This document shows, one piece after another, positions 26,817 to 35,883 of a stretch of DNA of 64,000 bases. The notes beneath the pieces are model-generated. The model was given only the letters and a program-made list of their open reading frames with translations, had not been told where the DNA came from and made no database searches. Source of the stretch: CAZTVN01 sp964617145. GTDB lineage: Bacteria; Patescibacteriota; Gracilibacteria; UBA1369; JACRIC01. How positions within the stretch are numbered: position 1 is the first letter of the stretch; each line of letters opens with the position of its first letter. The position numbers were made by a program, and so were the translations under genes. The stretch spans positions 3,045 to 67,044 of the forward strand of contig CAZTVN010000001.1 of the NCBI GenBank assembly GCA_964617145.1, given 5' to 3'.

Positions 26817-29643
26817 TCTTTTGCGTAAAGAATTTTTTTCGTACTTCTTCGATTATAAATATGCTGAGTGATCCAAGTAAAATATATCCCCATTCATATA
26901 AGGTAAGATCTGTGGTTCGAATGAGATTTTGAATGAATGGTACATGTACAAGAATGACGAGAATGAGTACCGAAAGCGTTACGGCGCTTATGAGATAAAG
27001 ATTGGAGAAAATGTCTAATTTGAATATTGATTTTTTTAACGAACGTGAATTGAATGCGTGAACCATTTGTATGAGAACAAGAAACGCAAAAGTAAGCGTT
27101 GAGGCTTTGAGGTAAATTGGATCGTTGGTTTTTAGTGTCTGCCCCCATTGCCATCCGTTTTTTATCAATGTCCATATGAAAGTGCTTGTCATAAGAATTC
27201 CTATGAAAATTCCGATATAGGTGAAATGAAGAATAAAATTTTTTTTCAAAATTTGATCGTTTTTTTGTCTCGGTGGTTTTAGCATAATATCAACTTCAGC
27301 TTTTTCTAATCCGAGTGCTAAAGCCGGAAAAACGTCGGTTCCAACATTCACACAGAGAATAAGAATCGCTGTAAGAGGAGCCTCAAGCGAGAGTAAAATC
27401 GCGGAAAAGATCATGACGAGTTCTCCAATATTGCAAGCAAAGATATATAAAATAAATTTTTTTATATTTTCATAAATGGTTCTTCCTTCTTCAATCGCTG
27501 TTACAATCGTCGCAAAGCTGTCGTCAGCGAGTACCATGTTTGCGGCTTCTCGACTTACATCTGTTCCTGTAATGCCCATTGCTATGCCGATATCGGCTCG
27601 TTTGAGTGCTGGAGCGTCATTTACTCCATCGCCGGTTACCGCAACAATTTCTCCCATCTTTTTGAGTGTTGAGACTATTTTGAGTTTATGTTCGGGGCTT
27701 ACTCGTGCGAATATGATATTTTCCTCATTTTTAAAAATATTTATGAGTTCGTTTGTTTCTATATATTCAAGTTCTTTTCCTGTTATGATCTTTACTGTTT
27801 CTTTTTCTTTAAAAAGTCCAATTTCTTTCCCAATAGCTATCGCGGTTAAGCCGTAATCACCTGTTACCATGTATACTTTGATTCCAGCTTGTTTTGTTAT
27901 ACGAATTGCTTCTTTCACCTCTTTTCTTGGGGGGTCGATCATCCCCACAAGACCAACAAAAATAAGATTTTTTTCTACTTCTTTTATCGAATATTCTTTT
28001 TTTTCGGTTTTTCCTAATTCTTTAAGAGCAAACCCGATAACGCGCAGGGCGTCTTGAGCCAGACGCTCATTATCTTTTAATATTTTTTCGCGTAATTTAT
28101 TGTTGAGTGGAACAATTTTCCCATTTTGATACACTGATTCGCATTTTTCGAGAAGATTATCCAAAGCTCCTTTACTGTAAGCTATGATTTTCTCATCAGT
28201 TTTGTGAATGGTTGTCATCATTTTTCTCGAAGAATCGAAGGGAAGTTCGTATATCTTTTTGTTTTCTCTTTTGAGAGATTCGTAACTGAAACCTGCTTTT
28301 TCGACCATGGTTAAAAGACATCCTTCCGTTGGATCTCCTAAAATGGTTTTTTGATTTTTCTCTAGAGATAGTGTCTTTTTTATTAAATGGCCATTATTAC
28401 AGAGGCTCGCTATACGACAGATGAGTTCTAAAGATTGAAAAAGCTTAGGATTTCCTTTTTTTATTATTTTGAGATCGTAATCGGGTTCATTTTCTTTACT
28501 GTGTCTGCCTATATGAATATTTGTTTTTTTTACAATACATTCTCCATCGTAGGGATCGTATCCTGCGCCGGTTATACGAAATTGATAATCCTGCAAAATA
28601 AGTTCTTTCACGGTCATTTCGTTTTTCGTCAATGTTCCTGTTTTATCTGAACATATAACTGTTACTGATCCCAATGTTTCGACTGATGAGAGTTCTTTCA
28701 TGATGGCATTTTTTTTTGCCAATTTTTGCACTCCCAGCGCTAAAGTCATGGTAATTGTGGCTGGCAGTCCTTCGGGTACGGCGGCGACGGCTACTCCAAC
28801 AGAAAATAGCAGTGTTTCGATAAAAGCTTTTTTTTGCCAAAAATATCCTACAATGAAAAGAATTGTTGAGAGAACTATGGTTGTTTTCCCTGCCAAAAGT
28901 CCTATTTTGTGTAATTCTTTTTGAAGAGGACTTTTATCTTTTTTGGTAGTTCCCGTAAGGTGTGCGATTTTTCCAAACTGCGTATTCATCCCTGTAGCGA
29001 AAACTATCGCTTTTCCTGTGCCATAAGTCACTGTTGTCCCCATGAAAACGATATTGGTGTGTTCAAAAAAATGAGGATTTGTTTTATCAATATTGTTCGC
29101 TTGTTTTTTTATTGAAACCGATTCTCCTGTTAGTACCGCTTCAGATACGCAGAGTTCGTGTTCTTCAATAAGCCTGCTATCCGCACTGATTTGGTCTCCT
29201 TCATTTATAATGATAATGTCTCCCGGAACGAGATATTTTCCTTCTATTTCCATTTCTTCATTTTCACGAATAACTCTTGCTTTTGCATCTGTGAATTTTT
29301 TTAATGCTTCTACAGCCTTTTCTGCTCGATATTTTTGAATAAATCCTATAAAAGCATTGAGAATGACAATAAATAAGATGATTGATGCATCGATTTTTTC
29401 TCCAGAAATGAATGCGATGATTACTGCTCCAATCAGAATCAATACCATAATATCCTGAAATTCTTCAAAAAACTGAAGAATGATCGGAGTGCGTTTGTGT
29501 GTTTTAATTTCATTGAAGCCATATTTTTCGAGACGGTTTTTTGCCTGGGCATTTGAAAGCCCTGATACGCTTGTTTCAAAAATTTGGAAAATTTTTTTAA
29601 CTGACTGTTGGTACATATTTATTTTAGTTGGGACATTCTCCAC
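26809..29643 (-). CDS. P-type cation-transporting ATPase, Ca2+-type (P2)
   Basis: 944 aa, full length. N-terminal cation-ATPase domain, actuator loop LTGESVSI (172-178), membrane helix 4 with PEGLP (290-294), phosphorylation site D333 in CSDKTGTLTK, and hinge GDGVNDAPALKRADIGIAMG. PEGLP and a NVGTDVFPALALGLE stretch in helix 6 fit the P2A/P2B Ca2+ pumps; the six C-terminal helices are present. Probably exports Ca2+ (Mn2+ and Na+ also transported by relatives). It is embedded among translation genes: trmD overlaps its start by 25 nt. Confidence 0.9.
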   Translation of the reverse strand: MENVPTKINMYQQSVKKIFQIFETSVSGLSNAQAKNRLEKYGFNEIKTHKRTPIILQFFEEFQDIMVLILIGAVIIAFISGEKIDASIILFIVILNAFIGFIQKYRAEKAVEALKKFTDAKARVIRENEEMEIEGKYLVPGDIIIINEGDQISADSRLIEEHELCVSEAVLTGESVSIKKQANNIDKTNPHFFEHTNIVFMGTTVTYGTGKAIVFATGMNTQFGKIAHLTGTTKKDKSPLQKELHKIGLLAGKTTIVLSTILFIVGYFWQKKAFIETLLFSVGVAVAAVPEGLPATITMTLALGVQKLAKKNAIMKELSSVETLGSVTVICSDKTGTLTKNEMTVKELILQDYQFRITGAGYDPYDGECIVKKTNIHIGRHSKENEPDYDLKIIKKGNPKLFQSLELICRIASLCNNGHLIKKTLSLEKNQKTILGDPTEGCLLTMVEKAGFSYESLKRENKKIYELPFDSSRKMMTTIHKTDEKIIAYSKGALDNLLEKCESVYQNGKIVPLNNKLREKILKDNERLAQDALRVIGFALKELGKTEKKEYSIKEVEKNLIFVGLVGMIDPPRKEVKEAIRITKQAGIKVYMVTGDYGLTAIAIGKEIGLFKEKETVKIITGKELEYIETNELINIFKNEENIIFARVSPEHKLKIVSTLKKMGEIVAVTGDGVNDAPALKRADIGIAMGITGTDVSREAANMVLADDSFATIVTAIEEGRTIYENIKKFILYIFACNIGELVMIFSAILLSLEAPLTAILILCVNVGTDVFPALALGLEKAEVDIMLKPPRQKNDQILKKNFILHFTYIGIFIGILMTSTFIWTLIKNGWQWGQTLKTNDPIYLKASTLTFAFLVLIQMVHAFNSRSLKKSIFKLDIFSNLYLISAVTLSVLILVILVHVPFIQNLIRTTDLTLYEWGYILLGSLSIFIIEEVRKKFFTQKNA

Positions 29644-30293
29644 TCTTCGATTTTTTTGTGATTACCTGAGCGCAGTATCTCTGGAACTTTCATTTCGTGA
29701 AATATTGCTGGCTTTGTGTAGTGGGGATATTCTTTTTTCCCTTTGAGTTTAGGTGTAAATGAATCTTCCAAGGCTGAATATTCGTCGCCAAGGACATTTG
29801 GAAGAAGGCGGGTTAAAGCATCTATAAGAATCATGGCAGGTAGTTCTCCTCCTGTTAAAACGTATTTGCCGATGGAAATTTCCTCATCCACCAGTGTATC
29901 ACGAATGCGCTGATCTATCCCTTCATAGCGTCCGCAAAGCAGAATCATTTCTTTCCGATTACTGAGTCGTCTCGCTGTGCGGTGAGTGAAGATTTTTCCA
30001 TGAGGGGTTAAAAAAATAACAGGACCTTTATTCCCCTTTTTTGCTGCTAGAATGCAATTATAAAGAGGTTCGGGTGTCATAATCATGCCAGAGCCACCTC
30101 CGTAGGGTTTATCGTCGACTTTTCGGTGTTTATTTTTGCTGTATTTTCTTATGTCGTAGAAGTCGAGCTTTATAATTTTTTTTTGGATGGCGCGTCTAAG
30201 AATACTTTCATTACAATAAGAATCCATACTATGCGGAAAAATCGTGAGGACAGAAAAATGTATTTTTTTATTGTCAGCAGGAGAGGGGACCAT
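29619..30293 (-). CDS. trmD: tRNA (guanine37-N1)-methyltransferase
   Basis: 224 aa. Makes m1G37, which prevents frameshifting. FSVLTIFPHSMDSY at the start, DDKPYGGGSGMIM, the trefoil-knot SAM site LLCGRYEGIDQRI and SIGKYVLTGGELPAM are all present. The usual partners rpsP, rimM and rplS are not beside it; instead it follows rpsI by 21 nt. Confidence 0.96.
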   Translation of the reverse strand: MVPSPADNKKIHFSVLTIFPHSMDSYCNESILRRAIQKKIIKLDFYDIRKYSKNKHRKVDDKPYGGGSGMIMTPEPLYNCILAAKKGNKGPVIFLTPHGKIFTHRTARRLSNRKEMILLCGRYEGIDQRIRDTLVDEEISIGKYVLTGGELPAMILIDALTRLLPNVLGDEYSALEDSFTPKLKGKKEYPHYTKPAIFHEMKVPEILRSGNHKKIEEWRMSQLK

Positions 30294-30314
30294 AAAATCT
30301 TTAAGGAAGTCTCC

Positions 30315-30737
30315 TTAACGTTTTTGCCATTGTGGCGCACGCCGCGCTCGTTTGAGACCGTATTTTTTTCGTTCTTTCATTCGAGCGTCACGCGTTAAAA
30401 ATCCTGCTCTTTTTAAGGTAGTTCGTACCGTTTCATCTACTTCTAAAAGCGCTTTTGCTATCCCATGACGGGCTGCTTGCGCTTGTGCATGAATACCACC
30501 GCCTAGAGCGATGATCGAGATATCGAACATTTTGAGTTTATGTGTCATTTTGAGTGGCGAATATATGGCATCGAGATCGGTTTTTACTGTAAAATATTTT
30601 TCAATCGGTTTTTCATTAATGGTGATAACACCTGTTCCATTTTCGTGCATACGTACTCTGCAAATTGCAGTTTTACGTTTACCATTTGCGTAATAATATT
30701 TTCGTAATTTTTCGTTTTGTTTAGAAACTTGAGCCAT
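30315..30737 (-). CDS. rpsI: 30S ribosomal protein S9
   Basis: 140 aa. Small-subunit head protein whose C-terminal tail reaches the P-site tRNA. YYANGKRKTAICRVRM, GGGIHAQAQAARHGIAKAL and the basic tail GLKRARRAPQWQKR are typical. Directly follows rplM (2 nt), the universal L13-S9 pair. Confidence 0.97.
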   Translation of the reverse strand: MAQVSKQNEKLRKYYYANGKRKTAICRVRMHENGTGVITINEKPIEKYFTVKTDLDAIYSPLKMTHKLKMFDISIIALGGGIHAQAQAARHGIAKALLEVDETVRTTLKRAGFLTRDARMKERKKYGLKRARRAPQWQKR

Positions 30738-30739
30738 TT

Positions 30740-31183
30740 TTAGAGATTAAGAGTTTCAGGTTTTTGAGCAATGTGATTGTGTTCGCTCTCTGGAAAAATT
30801 TTCAATTTATCTATAATCTTTTTTTTCAGTCGATTCTTTGGAATCATACCACTTATTATTTTTTTTAAAACTTGTTCGGGTTTTTCTTCTAAGAGACGAC
30901 TTACCGGTATGGTTTTTAATGCTCCTGGGTATCCCGAATGTCGGTGATAGACTTTTTGTTCGAGTTTGCGTCCCGTGAGGTGAATGTGCGCCGCATTGAT
31001 TACTACGACATGGTCACCGCAATCCATATGTGGTGACCATATGGGCTTATGTTTCCCCCTTAGAATATCAGCAATTTTCGTGGCAATCCTTCCAGGAACT
31101 TTGTCTTTGGCGTCAACAAGATACCATTTTTTTTCAATTTCTGATTGTTTTGGGATAGAAGTTTTCATAGATTTTACGTTCAT
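30740..31183 (-). CDS. rplM: 50S ribosomal protein L13
   Basis: 147 aa. WYLVDAKDKVPGRIATKIAD, GDHVVVINAAHIHLTGRK and the YHRHSGYPGALK stretch identify L13. Its first bases overlap the rplQ stop by 4 nt and rpsI starts 2 nt after its end, so alpha operon genes and L13-S9 form one transcript. Confidence 0.97.
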   Translation of the reverse strand: MNVKSMKTSIPKQSEIEKKWYLVDAKDKVPGRIATKIADILRGKHKPIWSPHMDCGDHVVVINAAHIHLTGRKLEQKVYHRHSGYPGALKTIPVSRLLEEKPEQVLKKIISGMIPKNRLKKKIIDKLKIFPESEHNHIAQKPETLNL

Positions 31184-31533
31184 ACGAGTTCGATTTGTAC
31201 TTGAGGCGCATTATCTCCTGCACGGAATTTTAATCGAGTAATCCGAGTATAGCCACTTTTTCGCTCTTTGTATCTTTCGGCAATTTTTTCGATGAGTTTT
31301 TTTGAGGCTTTTTCTTCAAAAAGTATTGTATTGAGTTTTCTTATTGACAGCATTTTATTATCTTTTTTCGCAATATTGATAAGTTTTTCTATTAAAGGCT
31401 TTACCCCTTTGGCTTTTGATTGCGTGGTTTTTACTTTTTCATAAAGAATAATTGATGCAGCTAGATTTCTCATCAATGCGTTTATCCGTGATGGATTTTT
31501 TCGTAATTTCGTATGTTTTTTTTGATGTCGCAT
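31180..31533 (-). CDS. rplQ: 50S ribosomal protein L17
   Basis: 117 aa. Starts with RHQKKHTKLRKNPSRINALM, and YTRITRLKFRAGDNAPQVQI ends the protein in the usual way. Follows rpoA after 13 nt, the classical alpha operon end. Confidence 0.97.
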   Translation of the reverse strand: MRHQKKHTKLRKNPSRINALMRNLAASIILYEKVKTTQSKAKGVKPLIEKLINIAKKDNKMLSIRKLNTILFEEKASKKLIEKIAERYKERKSGYTRITRLKFRAGDNAPQVQIELV

Positions 31534-31546
31534 AAATTTAAAAAAA

Positions 31547-32533
31547 TTATTCTGATGATTCTTCGGGGAGATGGAAATTTCGACTTTTTAAAGCTATTTT
31601 TACTTCTGTTAAAGCCTTTTTGCCAAATCCTCGAAGATTATTGAGTTTCATTTCGGTGCATTGCACTAATTCTTCAATTGAACCAATGCTCCCATTAATG
31701 AGCGCGTTTAATGTCCTTGGAGAGAGGCCCAAAATCTCGATTGGGGTATAGGCTTCTTGTCGAGGAGTTTCTCGTTCTTCTTGTTGTTTTTTTGCAGCAA
31801 TTTTTTCGATATTTGTCATAAATTCCGGCTCGATGAGTGCTTCAGTTATGTTGAAAAGGCTAAAATAAGATTTTAAGAGATCTGCTGCAAATTTTAGAGC
31901 GTCGTCTGAAGATATTGAACCGTTCGTTACAATTTCTAATATGAGTTTATCGAGGTTGGTCATTTGTCCAACACGTACGGCTTCAACGTCATATCGAACC
32001 CTTTCGACAGGTGTAAATGTTGCGTCTACAAGAATAAATTCTGTTTCTTTTTCTTCGCTTTCTTTTATTGAAGCCGGTAAATATCCAACTCCTTTTTCGA
32101 TGCGGATTTCCATATTGAGTTTTGAATCTTTTGAATCAAGAGTTGTGATATAGAGGTCTTTATTTAGAATTTCTACATCGGATGATGTTTCTATATCTTT
32201 TGCGAGTATTTGTCCTTCTTTTTTTGGATGAAGTTTTATAATAGACGGTTCGCGACTTATTTTTTTGATATGGAGTTTTTTGAGATTAAGAATGATGTCA
32301 AGCACACTATCCTTTACTCCTTTTAAGGTTGAATATTCATGTGTTACCCCGCTTATTTTAACTCCTGTTACCGCAGCTCCTGGAAGAGAGGAGAGCAGCA
32401 CTCTGCGCAGAGCATTCCCAAGGGTTGTTCCATAGCCTTGAGGAAGTGGGCTTATTGTAAAAATCATGTGCATTTGACTCATCACTTTTTTTTCAATCTT
32501 TGGAATACCAATTTCTTCTTGTATTTGGTGCAT
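31547..32533 (-). CDS. rpoA: RNA polymerase alpha subunit
   Basis: 328 aa. N-terminal dimerisation domain (FTISPLPQGYGTTLGNALRR, LLSSLPGAAVTG) and C-terminal DNA-binding domain with two helix-hairpin-helix segments (EILGLSPRTLNALINGSIGS, LNNLRGFGKKALTEVK). A ~25-residue linker rich in Glu and Gln joins them. The first ~18 residues are a small extension before MSQMHMIFTISP, and translation could start at that later Met. Confidence 0.97.
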   Translation of the reverse strand: MHQIQEEIGIPKIEKKVMSQMHMIFTISPLPQGYGTTLGNALRRVLLSSLPGAAVTGVKISGVTHEYSTLKGVKDSVLDIILNLKKLHIKKISREPSIIKLHPKKEGQILAKDIETSSDVEILNKDLYITTLDSKDSKLNMEIRIEKGVGYLPASIKESEEKETEFILVDATFTPVERVRYDVEAVRVGQMTNLDKLILEIVTNGSISSDDALKFAADLLKSYFSLFNITEALIEPEFMTNIEKIAAKKQQEERETPRQEAYTPIEILGLSPRTLNALINGSIGSIEELVQCTEMKLNNLRGFGKKALTEVKIALKSRNFHLPEESSE

Positions 32534-32561
32534 TTCTTGAAGATTTAAGTGTTAAAAGAGA

Positions 32562-33182
32562 TTATTTTGAATAATATTCAACGACAAGTTGCGGATTGAC
32601 GATTTTTTCAAAATCTTCTTTTTCTGGTAGTGATTTTATTTTTCCTGTAAGATTTTTGAAATCGACTTCGAGCCATTTGGGTAGTGTTACTTTCATTTTA
32701 CGAATTTCTTCAAATAATGGAGAAGATTTTACTGCTTTTCGTACCTCAAAAAGGTCTCCCACTTTTACCTGAATAGATGGAATGTCTACTTTTTTTCCGT
32801 TAAGATTTATTAGTGAGTGTGAGACTATTTGACGAGCCTGTGCCCTTGTTTTTGCTAATCCTGCACGAAAAATGACATTATCGAGCCTTCTTTCAAGGAG
32901 CGTCAAGAGTTCGTCACCAGTTACTCCTTTTGATTTTGAGGCCATTTGATAATATCTTCGTAATTGTTTTTCTGTGATACTAAAGAGAAAACGAAGTCTC
33001 TGTTTTTCCATAAGGTGTTTCGCAAATTCGGAAGGTTTGCTCAATTTATTCTGTCCGTGTTGACCAGGTGGATAATTTTTCTTTATTGCTTCACCTCTTT
33101 TAGATTTTTCATCTCTTCTTCCGAATAATTCAACTCCGAAACGACGAGATAATCTATTTTTAGGGCCTGTATAATGAGACAT
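32562..33182 (-). CDS. rpsD: 30S ribosomal protein S4
   Basis: 206 aa. Primary assembly protein of the 30S. Cysteine-free type without the N-terminal zinc knot. The S4 RNA-binding domain is clear (LERRLDNVIFRAGLAKTRAQ, ARQIVSHSLINLNGKKVDIP). Between rpsK and rpoA as in most alpha operons. Confidence 0.97.
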   Translation of the reverse strand: MSHYTGPKNRLSRRFGVELFGRRDEKSKRGEAIKKNYPPGQHGQNKLSKPSEFAKHLMEKQRLRFLFSITEKQLRRYYQMASKSKGVTGDELLTLLERRLDNVIFRAGLAKTRAQARQIVSHSLINLNGKKVDIPSIQVKVGDLFEVRKAVKSSPLFEEIRKMKVTLPKWLEVDFKNLTGKIKSLPEKEDFEKIVNPQLVVEYYSK

Positions 33183-33199
33183 ACAAAAGAAATAAAATT

Positions 33200-33589
33200 T
33201 TATACACGTCTTTTTTTCTTTGGCCTACATCCATTGTGTGGAATGCCTGTTAAATCAGTGATTGTTTCTATTTGTAAACCAGAACTGTGTAATCCTCGGA
33301 GGGCTTGTTCTCTTCCTGTTCCAACTCCTTTTATGAAAACGTTTACTTTTTCTAGACCAAATGAGAGAGCTTTCCCTACAGCATTTTCCGCTGCCACTTG
33401 AGCTGCGTATGGAGTAGCTTTCCTTGTCCCTTTAAATCCACTTGCTCCTGCCGATGCCCATGTCAATACTTTCCCTTCAGGATCGGTAATGGTCACAATG
33501 GTGTTATTAAAGGAGGCTTGTATGTAAACCCGTCCCTGTGGAACGTTAAGTTTTTTTGAACTTTTTTTGACTTTAGTTTTCTCTGTCAT
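33200..33589 (-). CDS. rpsK: 30S ribosomal protein S11
   Basis: 129 aa. [40 protein letters not shown] and the C-terminal [14 protein letters not shown] are diagnostic. Acts in the platform near the E site. Spaced 25 nt from rpsM. Confidence 0.97.
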   Translation of the reverse strand: MTEKTKVKKSSKKLNVPQGRVYIQASFNNTIVTITDPEGKVLTWASAGASGFKGTRKATPYAAQVAAENAVGKALSFGLEKVNVFIKGVGTGREQALRGLHSSGLQIETITDLTGIPHNGCRPKKKRRV

Positions 33590-33614
33590 AGTGAATACAA
33601 AGATGTTTTAAATA

Positions 33615-33995
33615 TTATGTTTTCGTTTCTTTTTTCCTTCCAGACCCCATTGTTACGCGTTTACCACGTTTCGTGCGCGCGTTTGTTTTCGTTCTTTGTC
33701 CTCGTACCGGAAGTTTTTTTCTATGTCTTACTCCGCGATATGAGTTTATTTCTTGAAGTCTTTTAATATCGAGTGATATTTTTCTTCTTAATTCTCCTTC
33801 TGTTGGGATTTTATCGATATATTCTCGAAGGAGCGCTATTTCTGATTCGTTTAATTCTTTTACTTTTTTATTCTTTTGTATATTGAGTCTTGAAACGATC
33901 TCACCGCTTAGGCGTCGTCCAATGCCATATATATATGTGAGTGCGACTTCAATATTTTTTTCTGGATGCAGATTGACACCGGCGATACGCGTCAT
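33615..33995 (-). CDS. rpsM: 30S ribosomal protein S13
   Basis: 126 aa. TRIAGVNLHPEKNIEVALTY, YRGVRHRKKLPVRGQRTKTN and a basic tail. Contacts the large subunit (B1 bridges) and the P-site tRNA. Follows rpmJ after 31 nt. Confidence 0.97.
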   Translation of the reverse strand: MTRIAGVNLHPEKNIEVALTYIYGIGRRLSGEIVSRLNIQKNKKVKELNESEIALLREYIDKIPTEGELRRKISLDIKRLQEINSYRGVRHRKKLPVRGQRTKTNARTKRGKRVTMGSGRKKETKT

Positions 33996-34026
33996 AATTC
34001 TTTTTAATTAAAAGAAATCGGGAAAT

Positions 34027-34140
34027 TTATCCCTGTCTTTGTTTATGTCTTTTAGTTGTACAAATAATCCTCACTACTCGATTTCGTCGAATGATTTTGC
34101 ATTTTTCACATCTTTTTTTTACTGAGGCTTGGACTTTCAT
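34027..34140 (-). CDS. rpmJ: 50S ribosomal protein L36
   Basis: 37 aa. Reading the minus strand from ATG at 34140: [16 protein letters not shown], then [18 protein letters not shown], stop TAA. It contains the C-x2-C and later C-x4-H zinc ligands of the zinc-bearing L36 form. The ATG overlaps the infA stop by 4 nt. Confidence 0.95.
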   Translation of the reverse strand: MKVQASVKKRCEKCKIIRRNRVVRIICTTKRHKQRQG

Positions 34141-34391
34141 AAAGATTGGCTTTTGTGTCGGAATGTAATTATCCCGCGAAGAGGATCATAAGGATTTAAT
34201 GCTACGGTCACTTTGTCTCCTGGTAGTATTTTGATGTAATGAATCCTCATTTTCCCCGATATGTGGGCATGTACTACTCGTTGTTTTGTGGCTTCTTGAG
34301 ATTTTTCATCTAGAAGTTGAACTTTAAATGTTGCATTTGGTAGAGCTTCTAACACTACTCCCTGCACTTCAACGAAATCTTTTTTCGCCAT
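34137..34391 (-). CDS. infA: Translation initiation factor IF-1
   Basis: 84 aa OB-fold (S1-like) protein that binds the A site during initiation. [40 protein letters not shown] and [11 protein letters not shown] are characteristic. First gene after a new promoter; coupled to rpmJ by a 4-nt overlap. Confidence 0.97.
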   Translation of the reverse strand: MAKKDFVEVQGVVLEALPNATFKVQLLDEKSQEATKQRVVHAHISGKMRIHYIKILPGDKVTVALNPYDPLRGIITFRHKSQSL

Positions 34392-34429
34392 ATATTAAGA
34401 AGCGATTTTGACATAGAGCGTTTGGATTT

Positions 34430-34459
34430 TACATAAGTTTTTCTTTTATTGCAAGTCAA
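34430..34459 (-). promoter_or_regulatory. Predicted promoter for infA-rpmJ-rpsM and downstream genes
   Basis: Minus strand: TTGACT (34459-34454), 18-nt spacer, TATGTA (34435-34430). It sits in the 91-nt gap between map and infA. The ACTTGCAAT that begins in the -35 also occurs at the tuf promoter. Confidence 0.5.
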
Positions 34460-34464
34460 TTTTT

Positions 34465-34486
34465 CTAAAAAAACTTCTTTTTTTAG
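34465..34486 (-). terminator. Short A/T stem-loop at the end of map
   Basis: CTAAAAAAA (34465-34473) pairs with TTTTTTTAG (34478-34486) around a 4-nt loop; the map stop codon lies in it. It is a 9-bp stem, nearly all A-T, so it is a weak terminator at best. Confidence 0.35.
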
Positions 34487-35253
34487 ACTGTCTCGTTTGG
34501 GCGAAGAGTAAGAACTTCATATCCTGTCGCGGTTACTGCTATAGTGTGTTCAAATTGGCAAGAGAGACTTTTATCTAATGTTACGATAGTCCAGCGATCA
34601 GAAAGTGTTTTTGTAAAACGTTTTCCCATATTGACTATGGGTTCAATGGCGAGAGTCATCCCTGGTTTCAAGGCTAATCCTGCTCCTTTTTTGCCAAAAT
34701 TGTATACTATAGGAGCCTCGTGTAGATTTTTGCCAATGCCATGGCCTGTAAGATCTCGAACGATGCTATAGTCTTTTGATTCGATCATTTTTTGAATATA
34801 AGAGCCTAGATCGCCCAGTCGTACTCCTGGCTTTACCAATTTTATGGCATTTATTAGTGTTTTTTTTACCGTTTCAAGAAAGTGTTTTTTTTCTTCGGAT
34901 ATTTTTCCAACTCCTACTGAAAGGGCAGAATCGGTGTGAAATCCTTGGTAATATACGCCGCAATCGATCGTTACAAGGTCTCCTTCTTGCATGGTTTTGT
35001 TAGGAGAGGGGATGGCGTGAACAATTTCATCATTTATGCAAACGCAAATATTTTTTGGAAATCCCCGATATCCTTTAAATGAAGCCTGAACGCCTAAGGT
35101 TTTAAAAAGTTTTTCGGCTTCTTTGTCGAGGGAATCTGTCGTTATTCCCGGCTTAACCATGCTTTCAAGCTCTGCTAAAATTTGTCCAAGGATTTTTCCT
35201 CCATTTCGCATGATCTTTAATTCCTCTACGGTTTTAAGAGTAGGTTCGTTCAT
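34483..35253 (-). CDS. map: Methionine aminopeptidase, type I
   Basis: 256 aa. Removes the initiator Met. Metal ligands are visible: two Asp in VTIDCGVYYQGFHTDSA, His in LTGHGIGKNLHEAP, Glu in LAIEPIVNMG and Glu in CQFEHTIAVT; NDEIVHAIPS holds the substrate His. No N-terminal zinc extension. Overlaps adk by 4 nt, the usual secY-adk-map order. Confidence 0.97.
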   Translation of the reverse strand: MNEPTLKTVEELKIMRNGGKILGQILAELESMVKPGITTDSLDKEAEKLFKTLGVQASFKGYRGFPKNICVCINDEIVHAIPSPNKTMQEGDLVTIDCGVYYQGFHTDSALSVGVGKISEEKKHFLETVKKTLINAIKLVKPGVRLGDLGSYIQKMIESKDYSIVRDLTGHGIGKNLHEAPIVYNFGKKGAGLALKPGMTLAIEPIVNMGKRFTKTLSDRWTIVTLDKSLSCQFEHTIAVTATGYEVLTLRPNETV

Positions 35254-35879
35254 GATACGATTTTGGAAATCAGTTCGAAATTTACCTTATCGACAGCTTG
35301 CTCTCCATTTATTTCCACAAATTTTGCCTTTTTTTTCAGTTTCTCTATAACGGGCATGGTTTCTTTTTTGAAGGCTTGAATCCTTGTTTGAATGCTTTTT
35401 AGAGTGTCATCTTTCCTTTTTATGAGTTTTCCCCCACATTTTTCGCAAGTACTTTTATCATTGTTTACTGCGAAGATCATTTTACAATTTTCACACATCC
35501 TTCTTTTTTTTAATCTTTTTATTGCTTCTTTTTCTGAAAGATGGATGAAAATTCCCGTAAAAGATCGTCCAAATTTTTTCATAAGATGTATAAATTGTTT
35601 TGCTTGATTTTCGTTTCGAGGAATGCCATCAAAAAGGACATTTTTATTTTTAGGTAAAGTTTTGAGAAAATTTTCAACTATTTCCATGACTACTTCGCTT
35701 GGCACAAGATGCCCTGCTTCGATGATGTTTTTTACTTTTTTGCCCAAAGTGCTATTTTTTTTTGCCAATATGCGAAGAAAGGCTCCTGTTTCAAACATCT
35801 CTAGCCCTAATTTTTCTGCGAGAATTTTTCCTTGAGTGCCTTTCCCAGAACCCTGGATACCAAAAAGAACGTAATCCAT
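35250..35879 (-). CDS. adk: Adenylate kinase (zinc-LID type)
   Basis: 209 aa. Interconverts AMP, ADP and ATP. P-loop GIQGSGKGTQGK at residues ~7-18, AMP-binding ETGAFLR, FDGIPRNENQAKQF, and a LID with four cysteines in CENCKMIFAVNN and CEKCGGK, the zinc-type LID seen in Gram-positives and others. Placed between secY (4 nt) and map. Confidence 0.96.
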   Translation of the reverse strand: MDYVLFGIQGSGKGTQGKILAEKLGLEMFETGAFLRILAKKNSTLGKKVKNIIEAGHLVPSEVVMEIVENFLKTLPKNKNVLFDGIPRNENQAKQFIHLMKKFGRSFTGIFIHLSEKEAIKRLKKRRMCENCKMIFAVNNDKSTCEKCGGKLIKRKDDTLKSIQTRIQAFKKETMPVIEKLKKKAKFVEINGEQAVDKVNFELISKIVS

Positions 35880-35883
35880 TGTA